Both the position numbers and the translations under genes were made by a program. Below, in pieces: positions 31,155-39,821 of a stretch of 51,020 bases of DNA; position 1 is the first letter of the stretch, and every line of letters begins with the position of its first letter. The DNA is from CAZQKW01 sp964594075 (GTDB taxonomy: Bacteria; Desulfobacterota; WTBG01; CAIYCZ01). The notes under the pieces were generated by a model. It made no database searches and had not been told where the DNA came from. It saw only the letters and a list, made by a program, of their open reading frames with translations. The stretch lies in NCBI GenBank assembly GCA_964594075.1, contig CAZQKW010000026.1, positions 1-51,020 on the forward strand. Reading direction: 5' to 3'.

Positions 31155-32291
31155 TCAAAACTTTTTTAATTCAGGTTTAATACGCAAATCTACCGACGGT
31201 TCAGGCGCTTCAGTGTCAGCGCCGCGCGTAGCCAATCCTTCCATTTTAATGCGCAGCCGGACCTCATTGGCGCTGTCAGCATAACCAATGGCATGCTCGT
31301 AGGTTATCCGGCCCGCTTTATAGAGCTCAAAAATCGCCTGGTCAAAGGTTTGCATCCCTTCACGCGTGCCCTGCGCCATGGCTTCTTTAATGGTGTCTAT
31401 GCGCCGCTTCATGATCAAATCCTTGACGCGTGGCGTGTCCATTAAAATTTCAATAGCTGCTGTCCGTTTGCCATCAACCGAAGGTATTAGACGCTGCGAG
31501 ATTATTGCCTTCAAATTGAGTGACAGCTGAAAATATATCTGGTCGTGGCGGACCGGCGGAAAGAAATTCATGATGCGTTCGATCGCCTGATTGGCATTGT
31601 TGGCATGCAAAGTGGAGAGGCACAGATGACCAGTCTCGGCAAAGGTAATTGCCGCCTCCATAGTCTCCGTGTCTCTAATTTCACCAATCAAAATGACATC
31701 CGGCGCCTGGCGGAGGGCATTTTTCAGGGCCTCTGCATAGCCATGCGTATCCATACCTATTTCCCGCTGGGAGACGATAGATTTTTTATGTTGATGAATA
31801 AATTCAATAGGATCTTCTACGGTTACAATATGGCCGGTTGCATGCGCATTCCGGTGATCTATCATTGCTGCAAGCGTCGTAGATTTGCCGGTTCCGGTTC
31901 CGCCGACAATGATTACCAGACCCCGCTTGGCCAGGCTGATATCCTTGAGAACGGGCGGCAGGTTCCATTCGTCAATCGTGGGCACAATCAGGCGAATTTC
32001 ACGAATCACAATGCCGATACAGCCCCGCTGTTTGTAAATATTTACGCGAAAACGCCCAATCGTGTGGTCATAAAGGGCAAGATTCATCTCCAAGCCTTCA
32101 GCAAAGGCCAGCCGCTGTTTTTCGGTCATGATAGAGAAGGCAATTTCTTCAACGTCGTGCGGAGAGAGACGCTGCTCTCCCAGGGGGCGGGTGCTCCCCT
32201 CGATGCGCAGCAGGGGAGGGCTGTCAACGGTAAGATATAAATCTGATGCTTTAGCGTTGACCATTGCGGACAGCAGGTCTTTGATCATCAT
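31155..32291 (-). CDS. pilU: Type IV pilus retraction ATPase, PilU-like
   Basis: 378 aa. A PilT-family hexameric ATPase with the N-terminal SDLYLTVDSPPLLRIEGSTR, Walker A GGTGTGKSTTLAAM, the Asp box TVEDPIEFIH, Walker B PDVILIGEIRDTETMEAAI and the His box TGHLCLSTLHANNA. The longer C-terminal tail and KASDLYLTVD opening favour PilU over PilT; a second paralogue directly upstream is the PilT. In studied systems PilU assists PilT in retraction. GAGG lies upstream of the ATG pair. It is in one operon with pilT, 82 nt apart. Confidence 0.88.
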   Translation of the reverse strand: MMIKDLLSAMVNAKASDLYLTVDSPPLLRIEGSTRPLGEQRLSPHDVEEIAFSIMTEKQRLAFAEGLEMNLALYDHTIGRFRVNIYKQRGCIGIVIREIRLIVPTIDEWNLPPVLKDISLAKRGLVIIVGGTGTGKSTTLAAMIDHRNAHATGHIVTVEDPIEFIHQHKKSIVSQREIGMDTHGYAEALKNALRQAPDVILIGEIRDTETMEAAITFAETGHLCLSTLHANNANQAIERIMNFFPPVRHDQIYFQLSLNLKAIISQRLIPSVDGKRTAAIEILMDTPRVKDLIMKRRIDTIKEAMAQGTREGMQTFDQAIFELYKAGRITYEHAIGYADSANEVRLRIKMEGLATRGADTEAPEPSVDLRIKPELKKF

Positions 32292-32373
32292 ATGCTCACA
32301 CCTCTATCATCTTTCATTAGTGCACCTGTTTTTCAAGGCAGGTATCCCCGGCACGATGGTATTTACTTGATCA

Positions 32374-33417
32374 TTAAGCAGCAACGCCATTGAGAAAACC
32401 CTCAGCCTCATCCGGGTTAATAACTCGTCTGCTGATGAGGTCTTTTATAGCAGCCTCCATGGTCTGCATACCGAATTTCTGCCCGGTTTGCATCGCCGAC
32501 GGTATCTGTGAAATCTTGTTTTCACGAATAAGGTTTCTGATTGCCGGCGTCCCAATCATAATTTCAAGCGCAGCGATACGGCCGGAGCCGTCCCTTCTTT
32601 TAAATAGCGTCTGAGAAATGACCGCCATGAGCGTTTCTGAAAACTGTGCTCTGACTTGATTCTGCTGTCCTGCGGGAAACACGTCAATAACGCGGTCAAT
32701 GGTTTTAGGAGCGTTATTGGTGTGGAGGGTCGCAAACACCAGATGGCCGGTTTCAGCAGCCGTGAGGGCTAATGAAATAGTTTCAAGATCGCGCATCTCT
32801 CCTACCAGAATGACATCGGGGTCTTCGCGCAGAGCGCTGCGCAACGCATTGGCAAAACTGTGGGTGTGGGCGCCGAGCTCACGCTGATTTACCAGACAGT
32901 TTTTTGAAGTATGCACAAACTCTATAGGATCTTCGATAGTAATAATATGCCCCTTAAGCTCGGTGTTTATCAAATCTATCATGGCCGCGAGGGTTGTGGA
33001 TTTGCCGCTCCCCGTGGGTCCGGTTACCAGAACCAGTCCGCGTTCATACCGGCAAATCTGGCGAAGAACAGGGGGCAGGCCTAATTGTTCAAGCGTCATG
33101 ATTTTATTGGGAATAGTTCTCAACACCGCAGACTCGCCCCGGTTCTGATAAAAAACATTTACCCGAAACCGCCCGTATTCGCCCAAGGCTATGGAAAAAT
33201 CCAATTCCTTATGTTCTTCAAGGATTTTTCTTTGCGAATCGTTCAGAATATCATAAATCATTTTATGCACTTGATCCTGCGTGAGCGCCTCCATTTCAAG
33301 TTTCCGCATATCGCCGTGAATTCTGAGCATTGGCGGTTCCCCGGCACTCAGGTGGAGGTCAGATGCATTCTGTTTTATGGAAAACAGCAGCAGTTCAGAA
33401 ATGTCGGTAGAAGTCAT
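32374..33417 (-). CDS. pilT: Type IV pilus retraction ATPase PilT
   Basis: 347 aa. Standard PilT motifs: NASDLHLSAGEPPMLRIHGD, Walker A GPTGSGKSTTLAAM, ITIEDPIEFVH, Walker B PDVILVGEMRDLETISLAL, and TGHLVFATLHTNNAPKTIDR. The C-terminal IRENKISQIPSAMQTGQKFG followed by MQTMEAAI is the PilT signature (AIRNLIRE box). It powers pilus retraction from the inner membrane platform. AAAGGA precedes the ATG at 5 nt. It heads the 33.4-26.6 kb operon. Confidence 0.95.
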   Translation of the reverse strand: MTSTDISELLLFSIKQNASDLHLSAGEPPMLRIHGDMRKLEMEALTQDQVHKMIYDILNDSQRKILEEHKELDFSIALGEYGRFRVNVFYQNRGESAVLRTIPNKIMTLEQLGLPPVLRQICRYERGLVLVTGPTGSGKSTTLAAMIDLINTELKGHIITIEDPIEFVHTSKNCLVNQRELGAHTHSFANALRSALREDPDVILVGEMRDLETISLALTAAETGHLVFATLHTNNAPKTIDRVIDVFPAGQQNQVRAQFSETLMAVISQTLFKRRDGSGRIAALEIMIGTPAIRNLIRENKISQIPSAMQTGQKFGMQTMEAAIKDLISRRVINPDEAEGFLNGVAA

Positions 33418-33503
33418 GAGCGTCCTTTCTTGTGAGATTTGCAGTGATTAAAAAGCACCAAAAACATAACATTAAAAAGTATCTATTTGAAGTATTTTTT
33501 ACA

Positions 33504-33512
33504 TGATATAAT
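33504..33512 (+). promoter_or_regulatory. Extended -10 promoter candidate for rnc
   Basis: TGATATAAT: an extended -10 (TG-N-TATAAT) 113 nt before the rnc start, in the divergent gap with pilT. No good -35 is seen, which is tolerated by extended -10 promoters. Confidence 0.4.
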
Positions 33513-33624
33513 TCGTCCAAAGTGCTCATTTTATTTAGAATAGATTTCTTGACGGAAACAATCGCATCAGGGTAGTTATTACCGTATCGGGACAAGCGGC
33601 AACCCCTGCGCAAGAGAGAGAACC

Positions 33625-34347
33625 ATGGGTTTAAATTTAGATAGCCGGCTCGAAGAGTTGCAATCTGCCATCAATTATCAATTTAACAATATCGCTCTGC
33701 TCAAACTGGCGCTCACCCATAAATCCTTTGCCCACGAGCATCACACCGCAGACCGCACTGGCAATGAGCGGCTTGAGTTTCTGGGCGACGCGGTGCTGGG
33801 ACTGGTTATTACGCACATCCTCATGGAGCGTTTTCCTGATTATGCGGAAGGAACGCTTTCAAAGTTGCGGGCAGATATCGTCAATAAAGAGGGCATTGCC
33901 CAGGTTGCCAGAAGCTTGGATCTGGGACGATATGTTCTTCTGGGTCGTGGAGAAGAGGGAAGCAAAGGCAGAGCTAAGAAGTCAATTCTGGCAAATGCCT
34001 ATGAAGCGCTGATTGCCGCCGTGTATTATGACGGAGGGTATCAGAACGTTTTTCAATTAATTGAGCGGCATTTTTCTCAGCTTATTGATGAGACGCAGGA
34101 AAAAGGCCTCTCGCGGGATTACAAGACCAAGCTTCAGGAGTATAGCCAGTGTGCCCTGGGATCAGTTCCTGAATATGTTATGGTGAGGGAAGAGGGGCCG
34201 GATCATGAAAAAATATTTGAAGTTTATGTAATGGTCAACGGGGTTCGGTATGAAACGGGTCGCGGAAGAAATAAAAAAGCTGCAGAACAGGAAGCAGCAC
34301 GAAAGACGCTGAATACGTTACTGGGTCAAGAGAATTATTACATTTGA
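33625..34347 (+). CDS. rnc: Ribonuclease III
   Basis: 240 aa. The RNase III signature NERLEFLGDAVLGLVIT lies at about 49-65, and the second acidic cluster NAYEALIAAVYYDGGY further on supplies the catalytic Glu. A C-terminal double-stranded RNA-binding domain begins at DYKTKLQEYSQCALG and ends TGRGRNKKAAEQEAARKTL. It cuts double-stranded RNA, including the rRNA precursor. GAGAGAG precedes the ATG. It converges on the methyltransferase gene. Confidence 0.96.
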   Translation: MGLNLDSRLEELQSAINYQFNNIALLKLALTHKSFAHEHHTADRTGNERLEFLGDAVLGLVITHILMERFPDYAEGTLSKLRADIVNKEGIAQVARSLDLGRYVLLGRGEEGSKGRAKKSILANAYEALIAAVYYDGGYQNVFQLIERHFSQLIDETQEKGLSRDYKTKLQEYSQCALGSVPEYVMVREEGPDHEKIFEVYVMVNGVRYETGRGRNKKAAEQEAARKTLNTLLGQENYYI

Positions 34348-34426
34348 ACATCATGGAACCATTTACCGTTACAATAGAAAAGTCACTGTGCACAAGGCCG
34401 GCGAGTAAGTAGAAACGCCCGGTAAC

Positions 34427-35161
34427 CTATTTAATGCCGCCAAACAGGGCGAAAATGCCGTATTTGAAAAAACAGTCCACATCCCTGAACCCTATCTTCT
34501 CCAGAATGTGAAGCTGGTCCAGAAGCGGCCCTGGATGATTGTCCTGTTTCCGTTTGTATAAATCAGGAAGGCCGTCATGTTTGCCCACATCTTCAGCACG
34601 TCCCGTTTTTATTAACACCTCATTCATCCACTGCCGCCACAACTCAAATTGCCACTGTTCGGTTCGGGCGGACGGCGGCTGGACCACATCATAATTTATA
34701 AACAGACCGTCATGATTTAAAATGAGATAAATTTTAAAATAGAGCTTTGCTTTGCCGATCGCATCAAGATGATGGATAGCATTTGCAGAAAGAATGCAAT
34801 CATATGTGCTGCCGTCGTCTTCATTATCTATGAACTCTTCAAAACTCTTCTGAATATACGTGATATTTTCTCTATCATGCAGTTTTACTTTTGCCCGCTC
34901 AATCATATCGGCGGAGCCGTCCAAGAGTACATAGCGGTGGCCGGGATAAACATCAATAAATCGCCGGGTGATGGTTCCATCTCCACATCCCAAATCAAGC
35001 AGTCGTAAATTGTTTCGTCCGGCGAAGTGGAAGCTAAAAAGAGCAAGGAACAGCTTTATAGATCGTTCGCGCTCCACGACAATGATGTCAGCAGCATTCA
35101 TATAGTATTCTATAAGCGCTTTACTTTCTGAGGAAAGCCACGAGTTAGGAGGCTGGTTCAT
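34427..35161 (-). CDS. Class I SAM-dependent methyltransferase
   Basis: 244 aa from the ATG at 35161; a TTG at 35173 adds four residues. The SAM-binding motif I is LRLLDLGCGDGTITRRFIDV, followed by YVLLDGSADMIERAKVKL, and motif IV ILSANAIHHLDAIGKAKLYF. The C-terminal part (TGRAEDVGKHDGLPDLYKRK) resembles small-molecule or trans-aconitate-like methyltransferases. The substrate is not known. It is a single gene with REP-like hairpins upstream of it. Confidence 0.85.
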   Translation of the reverse strand: MNQPPNSWLSSESKALIEYYMNAADIIVVERERSIKLFLALFSFHFAGRNNLRLLDLGCGDGTITRRFIDVYPGHRYVLLDGSADMIERAKVKLHDRENITYIQKSFEEFIDNEDDGSTYDCILSANAIHHLDAIGKAKLYFKIYLILNHDGLFINYDVVQPPSARTEQWQFELWRQWMNEVLIKTGRAEDVGKHDGLPDLYKRKQDNHPGPLLDQLHILEKIGFRDVDCFFKYGIFALFGGIK

Positions 35162-35225
35162 AATTAATTGCAATCTCCGGTAACATTTTATATTGTGTCA
35201 ATGTTGTCCACAATACGAGATCGCC

Positions 35226-35358
35226 ACGTCCCGCGCTGCGGGACTCGCGATGACCGGTTTCATGCCTCTTGCCCCCGCTTTGTAAGCGGGGGCAAGAGGC
35301 AAGTATCGGAAACGGATAATTAGTTTCTTAGGAGGAATCCCGCAGAGCGGGATGACGA
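35226..35358. repeat. REP-like hairpin cluster between methyltransferase and der
   Basis: Three palindromes: CCCGCGCTGCGGG with following ACTCGCGATGACC; a perfect 17-bp stem at 35264-35300 (left arm GCCTCTTGCCCCCGCTT, 3-nt loop); and ATCCCGCAGAGCGGGAT followed by GACGAAG. None has a T-run, so they are not obvious terminators. The gap 35162-35509 otherwise holds no gene; a possible -35-like TTGGAC lies near 35410. Confidence 0.7.
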
Positions 35359-35509
35359 AGCACTCCCGTTTTTAGAAACTATGTAACAACAAAATGGTAA
35401 TGCCGTATGTTGGACAGCAATGATATTGTGTAATAACTTTTTAGCATAAACTCAAAAAAGATAAAAGGTAAAGTCGTTAATAGGTCAGCGTGCGCAGGTG
35501 TTTTTTGCT

Positions 35510-36838
35510 ATGAACTCCATAAAACCCATTATAGCGATTGTTGGCCGTCCTAATGTGGGAAAATCTACTCTTTTTAATGCGATTGCTCGACGCAGAAAGG
35601 CCATTACTGACGACATGCCGGGAGTGACCAGGGATCGCAACTATATCAGTGCGGAGTGGAATGGCAGGGCTTTTATTCTCGTTGACACCGGTGGCTTTGA
35701 GATTACGGCAGACAGCAATATAGCTCGTCTTATTCGAGAACAGACACAAATGGCAATTGAGGAGGCCGATGCTATAATCTTCCTGATGGATGGCCGGGAA
35801 GGTTTGCAGCCAACTGATATTGATATAGCAAGAATGCTGCAACAGACCAGCAAGCCGGTATTTTACACCATAAATAAGGTTGAAAGCGCCGCCATTGAAC
35901 GGAATACAGCAGAATTTTATCAGCTTGGCGTGGAGCCGCTGCATACTATTTCAGCAAAAAACAGAACAGGAATAAGCGATCTCATAGAAAAAGTGCTTGC
36001 GAGCACGCGGGAGGCATTGCCAGCAATGGAGGCTGTTGATACAGAAACAGTCATTTCGGTCATCGGCCGCCCCAATGTTGGCAAATCGTCTTTTGTCAAT
36101 AAACTTCTGGGCTATGAGCGTCTGCTGGTAAGTGATCAGCCCGGAACCACCCGCGATGCTATTGATACGGTATTCAGGTATAAGAATAAAAACATCAGGA
36201 TTATTGATACCGCAGGCATTCGCCGTAAGAGCCGGGTGAGCCTGCGGGTTGAGCAGTACTGCATTATGGAAGCGCTCAACGCAATCAGGCGGTCATCAAT
36301 CTGCCTGTTTTTGCTTGATGCAGTGCAAGGAGTCACGGATCAGGATCAGAAGCTGGCTGCAGAAATTTATGAAATGAAACGAGCATGTATTGTAGTGGTC
36401 AACAAGTGGGACTTGATAGCAAAAGACCATAAAACCTATGACAACTATATTCGTGCCGTTTTCAACCACATACCGTTTCTTGACTTTGCGCCTGCACTGT
36501 GTGTTTCTGCGCTAACCGGTCTGCGGGTCCGAAAAGTTCTGGACCTCCTTGAAGCGGTAGAAAAAACGTATAATCAGAATGTGAGCACCGGGGAATTTAA
36601 TAGAGTCCTTACATCAATAATTGCCCGCAATCCAATGCCGCGCTACCGGGGGAAAAATATAAAAGTTTATTATGGGACACAGGTCGGGGTTGCTCCGCCT
36701 ACTTTTGTGCTGTTTACCAATGCTCCACAGCAGATACCGGAACATTACCAGAGATATCTGGAGCGCGAAATCAGGGCACAGTTTGATTTTGCAGGCACGC
36801 CGATACGGCTGTTATTCAGGGAGCGCCCCAAAAGATGA
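35510..36838 (+). CDS. der: GTPase Der (EngA)
   Basis: 442 aa from the ATG at 35510, four codons after a GTG that opens the frame. The double-GTPase layout is clear: domain 1 with IVGRPNVGKSTLFN and VDTGGFE, domain 2 with VIGRPNVGKSSFVN, IDTAGIRRKS and NKWDL, then a C-terminal KH-like domain (about 350-442) with NPMPRYRGKNIKVYYGTQ. Der is needed for assembly of the 50S ribosomal subunit. AGGTG about 10 nt before the start may be its ribosome site. It converges with aroQ. Confidence 0.96.
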   Translation: MNSIKPIIAIVGRPNVGKSTLFNAIARRRKAITDDMPGVTRDRNYISAEWNGRAFILVDTGGFEITADSNIARLIREQTQMAIEEADAIIFLMDGREGLQPTDIDIARMLQQTSKPVFYTINKVESAAIERNTAEFYQLGVEPLHTISAKNRTGISDLIEKVLASTREALPAMEAVDTETVISVIGRPNVGKSSFVNKLLGYERLLVSDQPGTTRDAIDTVFRYKNKNIRIIDTAGIRRKSRVSLRVEQYCIMEALNAIRRSSICLFLLDAVQGVTDQDQKLAAEIYEMKRACIVVVNKWDLIAKDHKTYDNYIRAVFNHIPFLDFAPALCVSALTGLRVRKVLDLLEAVEKTYNQNVSTGEFNRVLTSIIARNPMPRYRGKNIKVYYGTQVGVAPPTFVLFTNAPQQIPEHYQRYLEREIRAQFDFAGTPIRLLFRERPKR

Positions 36839-36861
36839 AACCAGGGATAAGGGATGCGAGT

Positions 36862-37305
36862 TTAGGATTTAGATTGGGTAAGATGATATATGAGTGCTTC
36901 GAGGCCTAGAATATAACTATGTTCTCTGAAACCGGAAATCACGCCAATAGCCACATCTGAAATCATTGATTTCTGCCGAAAATCCTCGCGTTTATAAATA
37001 TTTGATAGATGAACTTCTACCGTCGGCAGATTTACCGCCAACAAGGCGTCGCGCAACGCTATGCTGGTATGGGTATAGGCAGCGGGATTTATAATGATAC
37101 CGTCAAAATAGCCCAGCGCCCGATGTATTTCTGCGATGATTTCCCCCTCAGCATTTGCCTGCATAATCTTTACTTCCACGTTTTCTTTCTGAGCCTGCGA
37201 CACAATTTTCTTGTTGATCTCTTCAAGAGTAAGTGTCCCATATTGATCAGGCTCGCGTTTTCCCAGAAGATTTAAGTTTGGACCATGAATGACCAGAATT
37301 TTCAT
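36862..37305 (-). CDS. aroQ: Type II 3-dehydroquinate dehydratase
   Basis: 147 aa, full length. The type II dehydroquinase motifs are ILVIHGPNLNLLGKREPDQY (with the catalytic Tyr in its loop), NAEGEII, NPAAYTHTSIALRDAL and VEVHLSNIYKREDFRQKS. It turns 3-dehydroquinate into 3-dehydroshikimate as a dodecamer. Third gene of the aroC-aroB-aroQ cluster, 45 nt after aroB. Confidence 0.96.
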   Translation of the reverse strand: MKILVIHGPNLNLLGKREPDQYGTLTLEEINKKIVSQAQKENVEVKIMQANAEGEIIAEIHRALGYFDGIIINPAAYTHTSIALRDALLAVNLPTVEVHLSNIYKREDFRQKSMISDVAIGVISGFREHSYILGLEALIYHLTQSKS

Positions 37306-37350
37306 TTTTGCCTCGTAACAAGGGATTCAAACAGTCAAGGGTTTCAGCCT

Positions 37351-38442
37351 TTAAGATTTCATTTCGTTTCCTTCAAGGACTGAAATGAGTTTTTTTGCCT
37401 GCACTTCTTCTATAAACACTTCGCCAATGCGTTTCATCAGAACCATGCGCATGTTACCGCCGGCCCTTTTTTTATCTTTTTGTATCGCCTGCAGGTAATC
37501 AGAAGCTGAAAAATCAGGAAGGCGGGTAGGGAGTCCTGCTGCTTCAAGTAAAGCGATAAGTTGCTGGCAGTCATCGCTTGCGGAATACCCCCACAAAGCA
37601 GAAAGCTTTGCCGCCGCAGCCATACCCAGTGCTACCGCTTCTCCATGACGGTATTTGTTATACTGTGTGAGCGTCTCGATTGCATGGCCAATGGTATGGC
37701 CAAAGTTAAGAATTGCTCTCATGCCCCCTTCTTCGCGCTCGTCCGTGGCAGTAATAGCAGCTTTTATGGCGCAGCAGGTCTTTATGATGGCAGGCACTAC
37801 CGATTGATCCCGTTTTAACGCTTTATCCATATTCTTTTGCAAATATACGAAAAATTCGCGATCACGTATGACGCTATATTTGATTACTTCTGCGAAACCG
37901 GAACGTAATTCTCTGTTGTCCAACGTGCGGAGAACCAGCGGATCAATAAGCACAATACGGGGTTGGTAAAAAGCGCCCACCATATTCTTTCCCGCAGGCA
38001 GATTTATCCCGGTTTTGCCTCCGACGCTGCTGTCAACCTGGGCCAGAAGTGTTGTTGGCATTTGCACCAGAGGAAGTCCGCGAAGATAGGTGGCCGCTGC
38101 AAAACCCGCCATATCGCCGACCACACCGCCGCCCAAGGCAATCACCGGGGAGTTTCTATCAAGATCAAACCTGCTTAATTGACGGTATATTTGTTCCATT
38201 TCGTGAAGTGTCTTATACTGCTCTCCATCGGGGATGGTTATAGTATCTACATGAAACAATGCCTCCTCAAGACTTTTAGTGACCACCGATAAATAGAGTG
38301 GACTAACCGTGGTGTTGGTTATGACCACGGCATTTTTCCCGACATTGTGGGAGAAGATGATCTCGCCTATCTCGCTCAGGAGGCCGTTTTCTATGAGTAT
38401 GAGGTAGCTTCTATCCTGTAGATTAACGCGAACAGAATCCAT
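37351..38442 (-). CDS. aroB: 3-dehydroquinate synthase
   Basis: 363 aa. NAD-binding GGGVVGDMAGFAAATYLRGL, the signature QMPTTLLAQVDSSVGGKTGI, NLPAGKNMVGAFYQP, GFAEVIKYSVIRD, and the metal-binding HTIGHAIE and HGEAVALGM. It converts DAHP to dehydroquinate, the second step of the shikimate pathway. No Shine-Dalgarno sequence precedes the ATG. The 98-nt gap to aroC contains the small stem AAGCC/GGCTT and an AAGGAGGTGA that lies on the opposite strand and so cannot serve this gene. Confidence 0.96.
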   Translation of the reverse strand: MDSVRVNLQDRSYLILIENGLLSEIGEIIFSHNVGKNAVVITNTTVSPLYLSVVTKSLEEALFHVDTITIPDGEQYKTLHEMEQIYRQLSRFDLDRNSPVIALGGGVVGDMAGFAAATYLRGLPLVQMPTTLLAQVDSSVGGKTGINLPAGKNMVGAFYQPRIVLIDPLVLRTLDNRELRSGFAEVIKYSVIRDREFFVYLQKNMDKALKRDQSVVPAIIKTCCAIKAAITATDEREEGGMRAILNFGHTIGHAIETLTQYNKYRHGEAVALGMAAAAKLSALWGYSASDDCQQLIALLEAAGLPTRLPDFSASDYLQAIQKDKKRAGGNMRMVLMKRIGEVFIEEVQAKKLISVLEGNEMKS

Positions 38443-38540
38443 AAAAACGCAAGGAGGTGAATGGGTAGAAAGGTTAATTGATCAATCAATAAAAAAATCA
38501 TTTAACCTTTTGAACTTTAGCCTTTTTGGCTTTTAAAAAT

Positions 38541-39701
38541 TCAAAATTCTCTAATCTGTTTTAAATAGGCGCCGTAGTTTCTTTTTGTTTCCTGAATGCT
38601 GTCTCCGCCAAACTTCTCAAGTAATGCCCGCGCAATCTCAAGGCACACCATAGCCTCTCCAATAACAGCAGCAGACGGAACACGGCAGATGTCAGCCCGT
38701 TCCACTGTCGCGGTTACCGCCTTTTTGGATATAATATCAACCGATCGCAGCGGGCTATACAATGTAGCAATAGGTTTCATCGCGGCCCGCAGCACAATAT
38801 ATTCCCCAGTGGAAATGCCGCCCTCAATGCCGCCGGCATTATTGGTTTTGCGATAAAACCCCCTTTTTTTTGCAAAACGAATTTCGTCATGAACCATAGA
38901 ACCAGGCATCCGTGCGGCTTCAAATCCCCTACCCACTTCAACTCCCTTGATTGCGGGAATACTCATTAACGCCTGCGCAAGCCGACCGTCAAGTCTTCGA
39001 TCCCAGTGGCTGTAACTGCCAAGTCCCGGCGGCACTCCCTCTGCGACGACTTCAAAAACACCGCCCAGGCTATTGCCTCCGGCCCGTGCCCGGTCAATAG
39101 CTTTTATCATTTTCTGTTCTGCCTGCGGGCAGGGACATCTCAGCACAGAGGCTTCCGCCTTTTTATAAAGATCCCGGCATGATTGTCCCGCTATGTTCGC
39201 TTTGATGCCCTTAATTTCTAAAACATAACTAAAAACCTGGATATCAAATTCAGCAAGCAATTTTCTGCAAACACTGCCAACTGCCACACGGGCGGCGGTC
39301 TCGCGGGCACTTGCGCGCTCCAGAACATTTCTGACATCATGGTGGTTATATTTCAATGCGCCAGGAAGGTCTGCATGGCCAGGACGCGGATTTGTTATTG
39401 GCGCTATGGCACAATCGTCAAAGGGTTCTATGGACATCCGGTCCTGCCAGTTTAGCCAGTCGCGATTTTTAATAATAATACTTATGGGGGAACCGAGCGT
39501 CTTACCGAAGCGCACCCCAGACGTTATTTCAGCCTCGTCATGTTCTATTTCCATGCGCTTGCCGCGGCCATACCCAATTTGCCGTCGCGCAAGATCCCGA
39601 TTAATGTCGTCAGGCACAAGGGTAAGGCCGGCTGGGATACCCTCTAAAATTGAGCTCAGGCAATAGCCGTGCGATTCACCCGAGGTAAGAAAACGAAGCA
39701 T
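38541..39701 (-). CDS. aroC: Chorismate synthase
   Basis: 386 aa. Chorismate synthase motifs: FLTSGESHGYCLSSILEGIP at the start, GKRMEIEHDEAEITSGVRFG, RPGHADLPGALKYNHHDVRN, then VLERASARETAARVAVG and NNAGGIEGGISTGE. It makes chorismate from EPSP and needs reduced FMN. AAAGGA lies 6 nt before the ATG. It is the first gene of the aroCBQ cluster, and its 3'-most upstream neighbour is shut off by the terminator at 39761-39794. Confidence 0.96.
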   Translation of the reverse strand: MLRFLTSGESHGYCLSSILEGIPAGLTLVPDDINRDLARRQIGYGRGKRMEIEHDEAEITSGVRFGKTLGSPISIIIKNRDWLNWQDRMSIEPFDDCAIAPITNPRPGHADLPGALKYNHHDVRNVLERASARETAARVAVGSVCRKLLAEFDIQVFSYVLEIKGIKANIAGQSCRDLYKKAEASVLRCPCPQAEQKMIKAIDRARAGGNSLGGVFEVVAEGVPPGLGSYSHWDRRLDGRLAQALMSIPAIKGVEVGRGFEAARMPGSMVHDEIRFAKKRGFYRKTNNAGGIEGGISTGEYIVLRAAMKPIATLYSPLRSVDIISKKAVTATVERADICRVPSAAVIGEAMVCLEIARALLEKFGGDSIQETKRNYGAYLKQIREF

Positions 39702-39760
39702 AGAGAATCCTTTCTTCAGAATGGTAACTTTCTATTATTCATATATTCATATCATGAGTT

Positions 39761-39794
39761 AAAAAAAAAAGCACAGAGTTTTAAAACTCTGTGC
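39761..39794 (-). terminator. Strong terminator of the pil operon
   Basis: GCACAGAGTTTT-AAAACTCTGTGC is a perfect 24-nt palindrome followed, on the minus strand, by ten T. It ends the transcript from the exported PQQ protein gene and isolates aroC. Confidence 0.92.
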
Positions 39795-39821
39795 CTTAAC
39801 GTTCAGAAAATTTCTGTTGTC

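Noticed and set aside
34353..34412. 19-codon frame after rnc (MEPFTVTIEKSLC...)
   Set aside because: It is short, lacks a ribosome site and lies in a convergent gap. It might be a gene remnant but cannot be supported.
38440..38475. Strong ribosome site AAGGAGGTGA on the plus strand in the aroC-aroB gap
   Set aside because: It is on the opposite strand to both aro genes, and the ATG after it opens only six codons.
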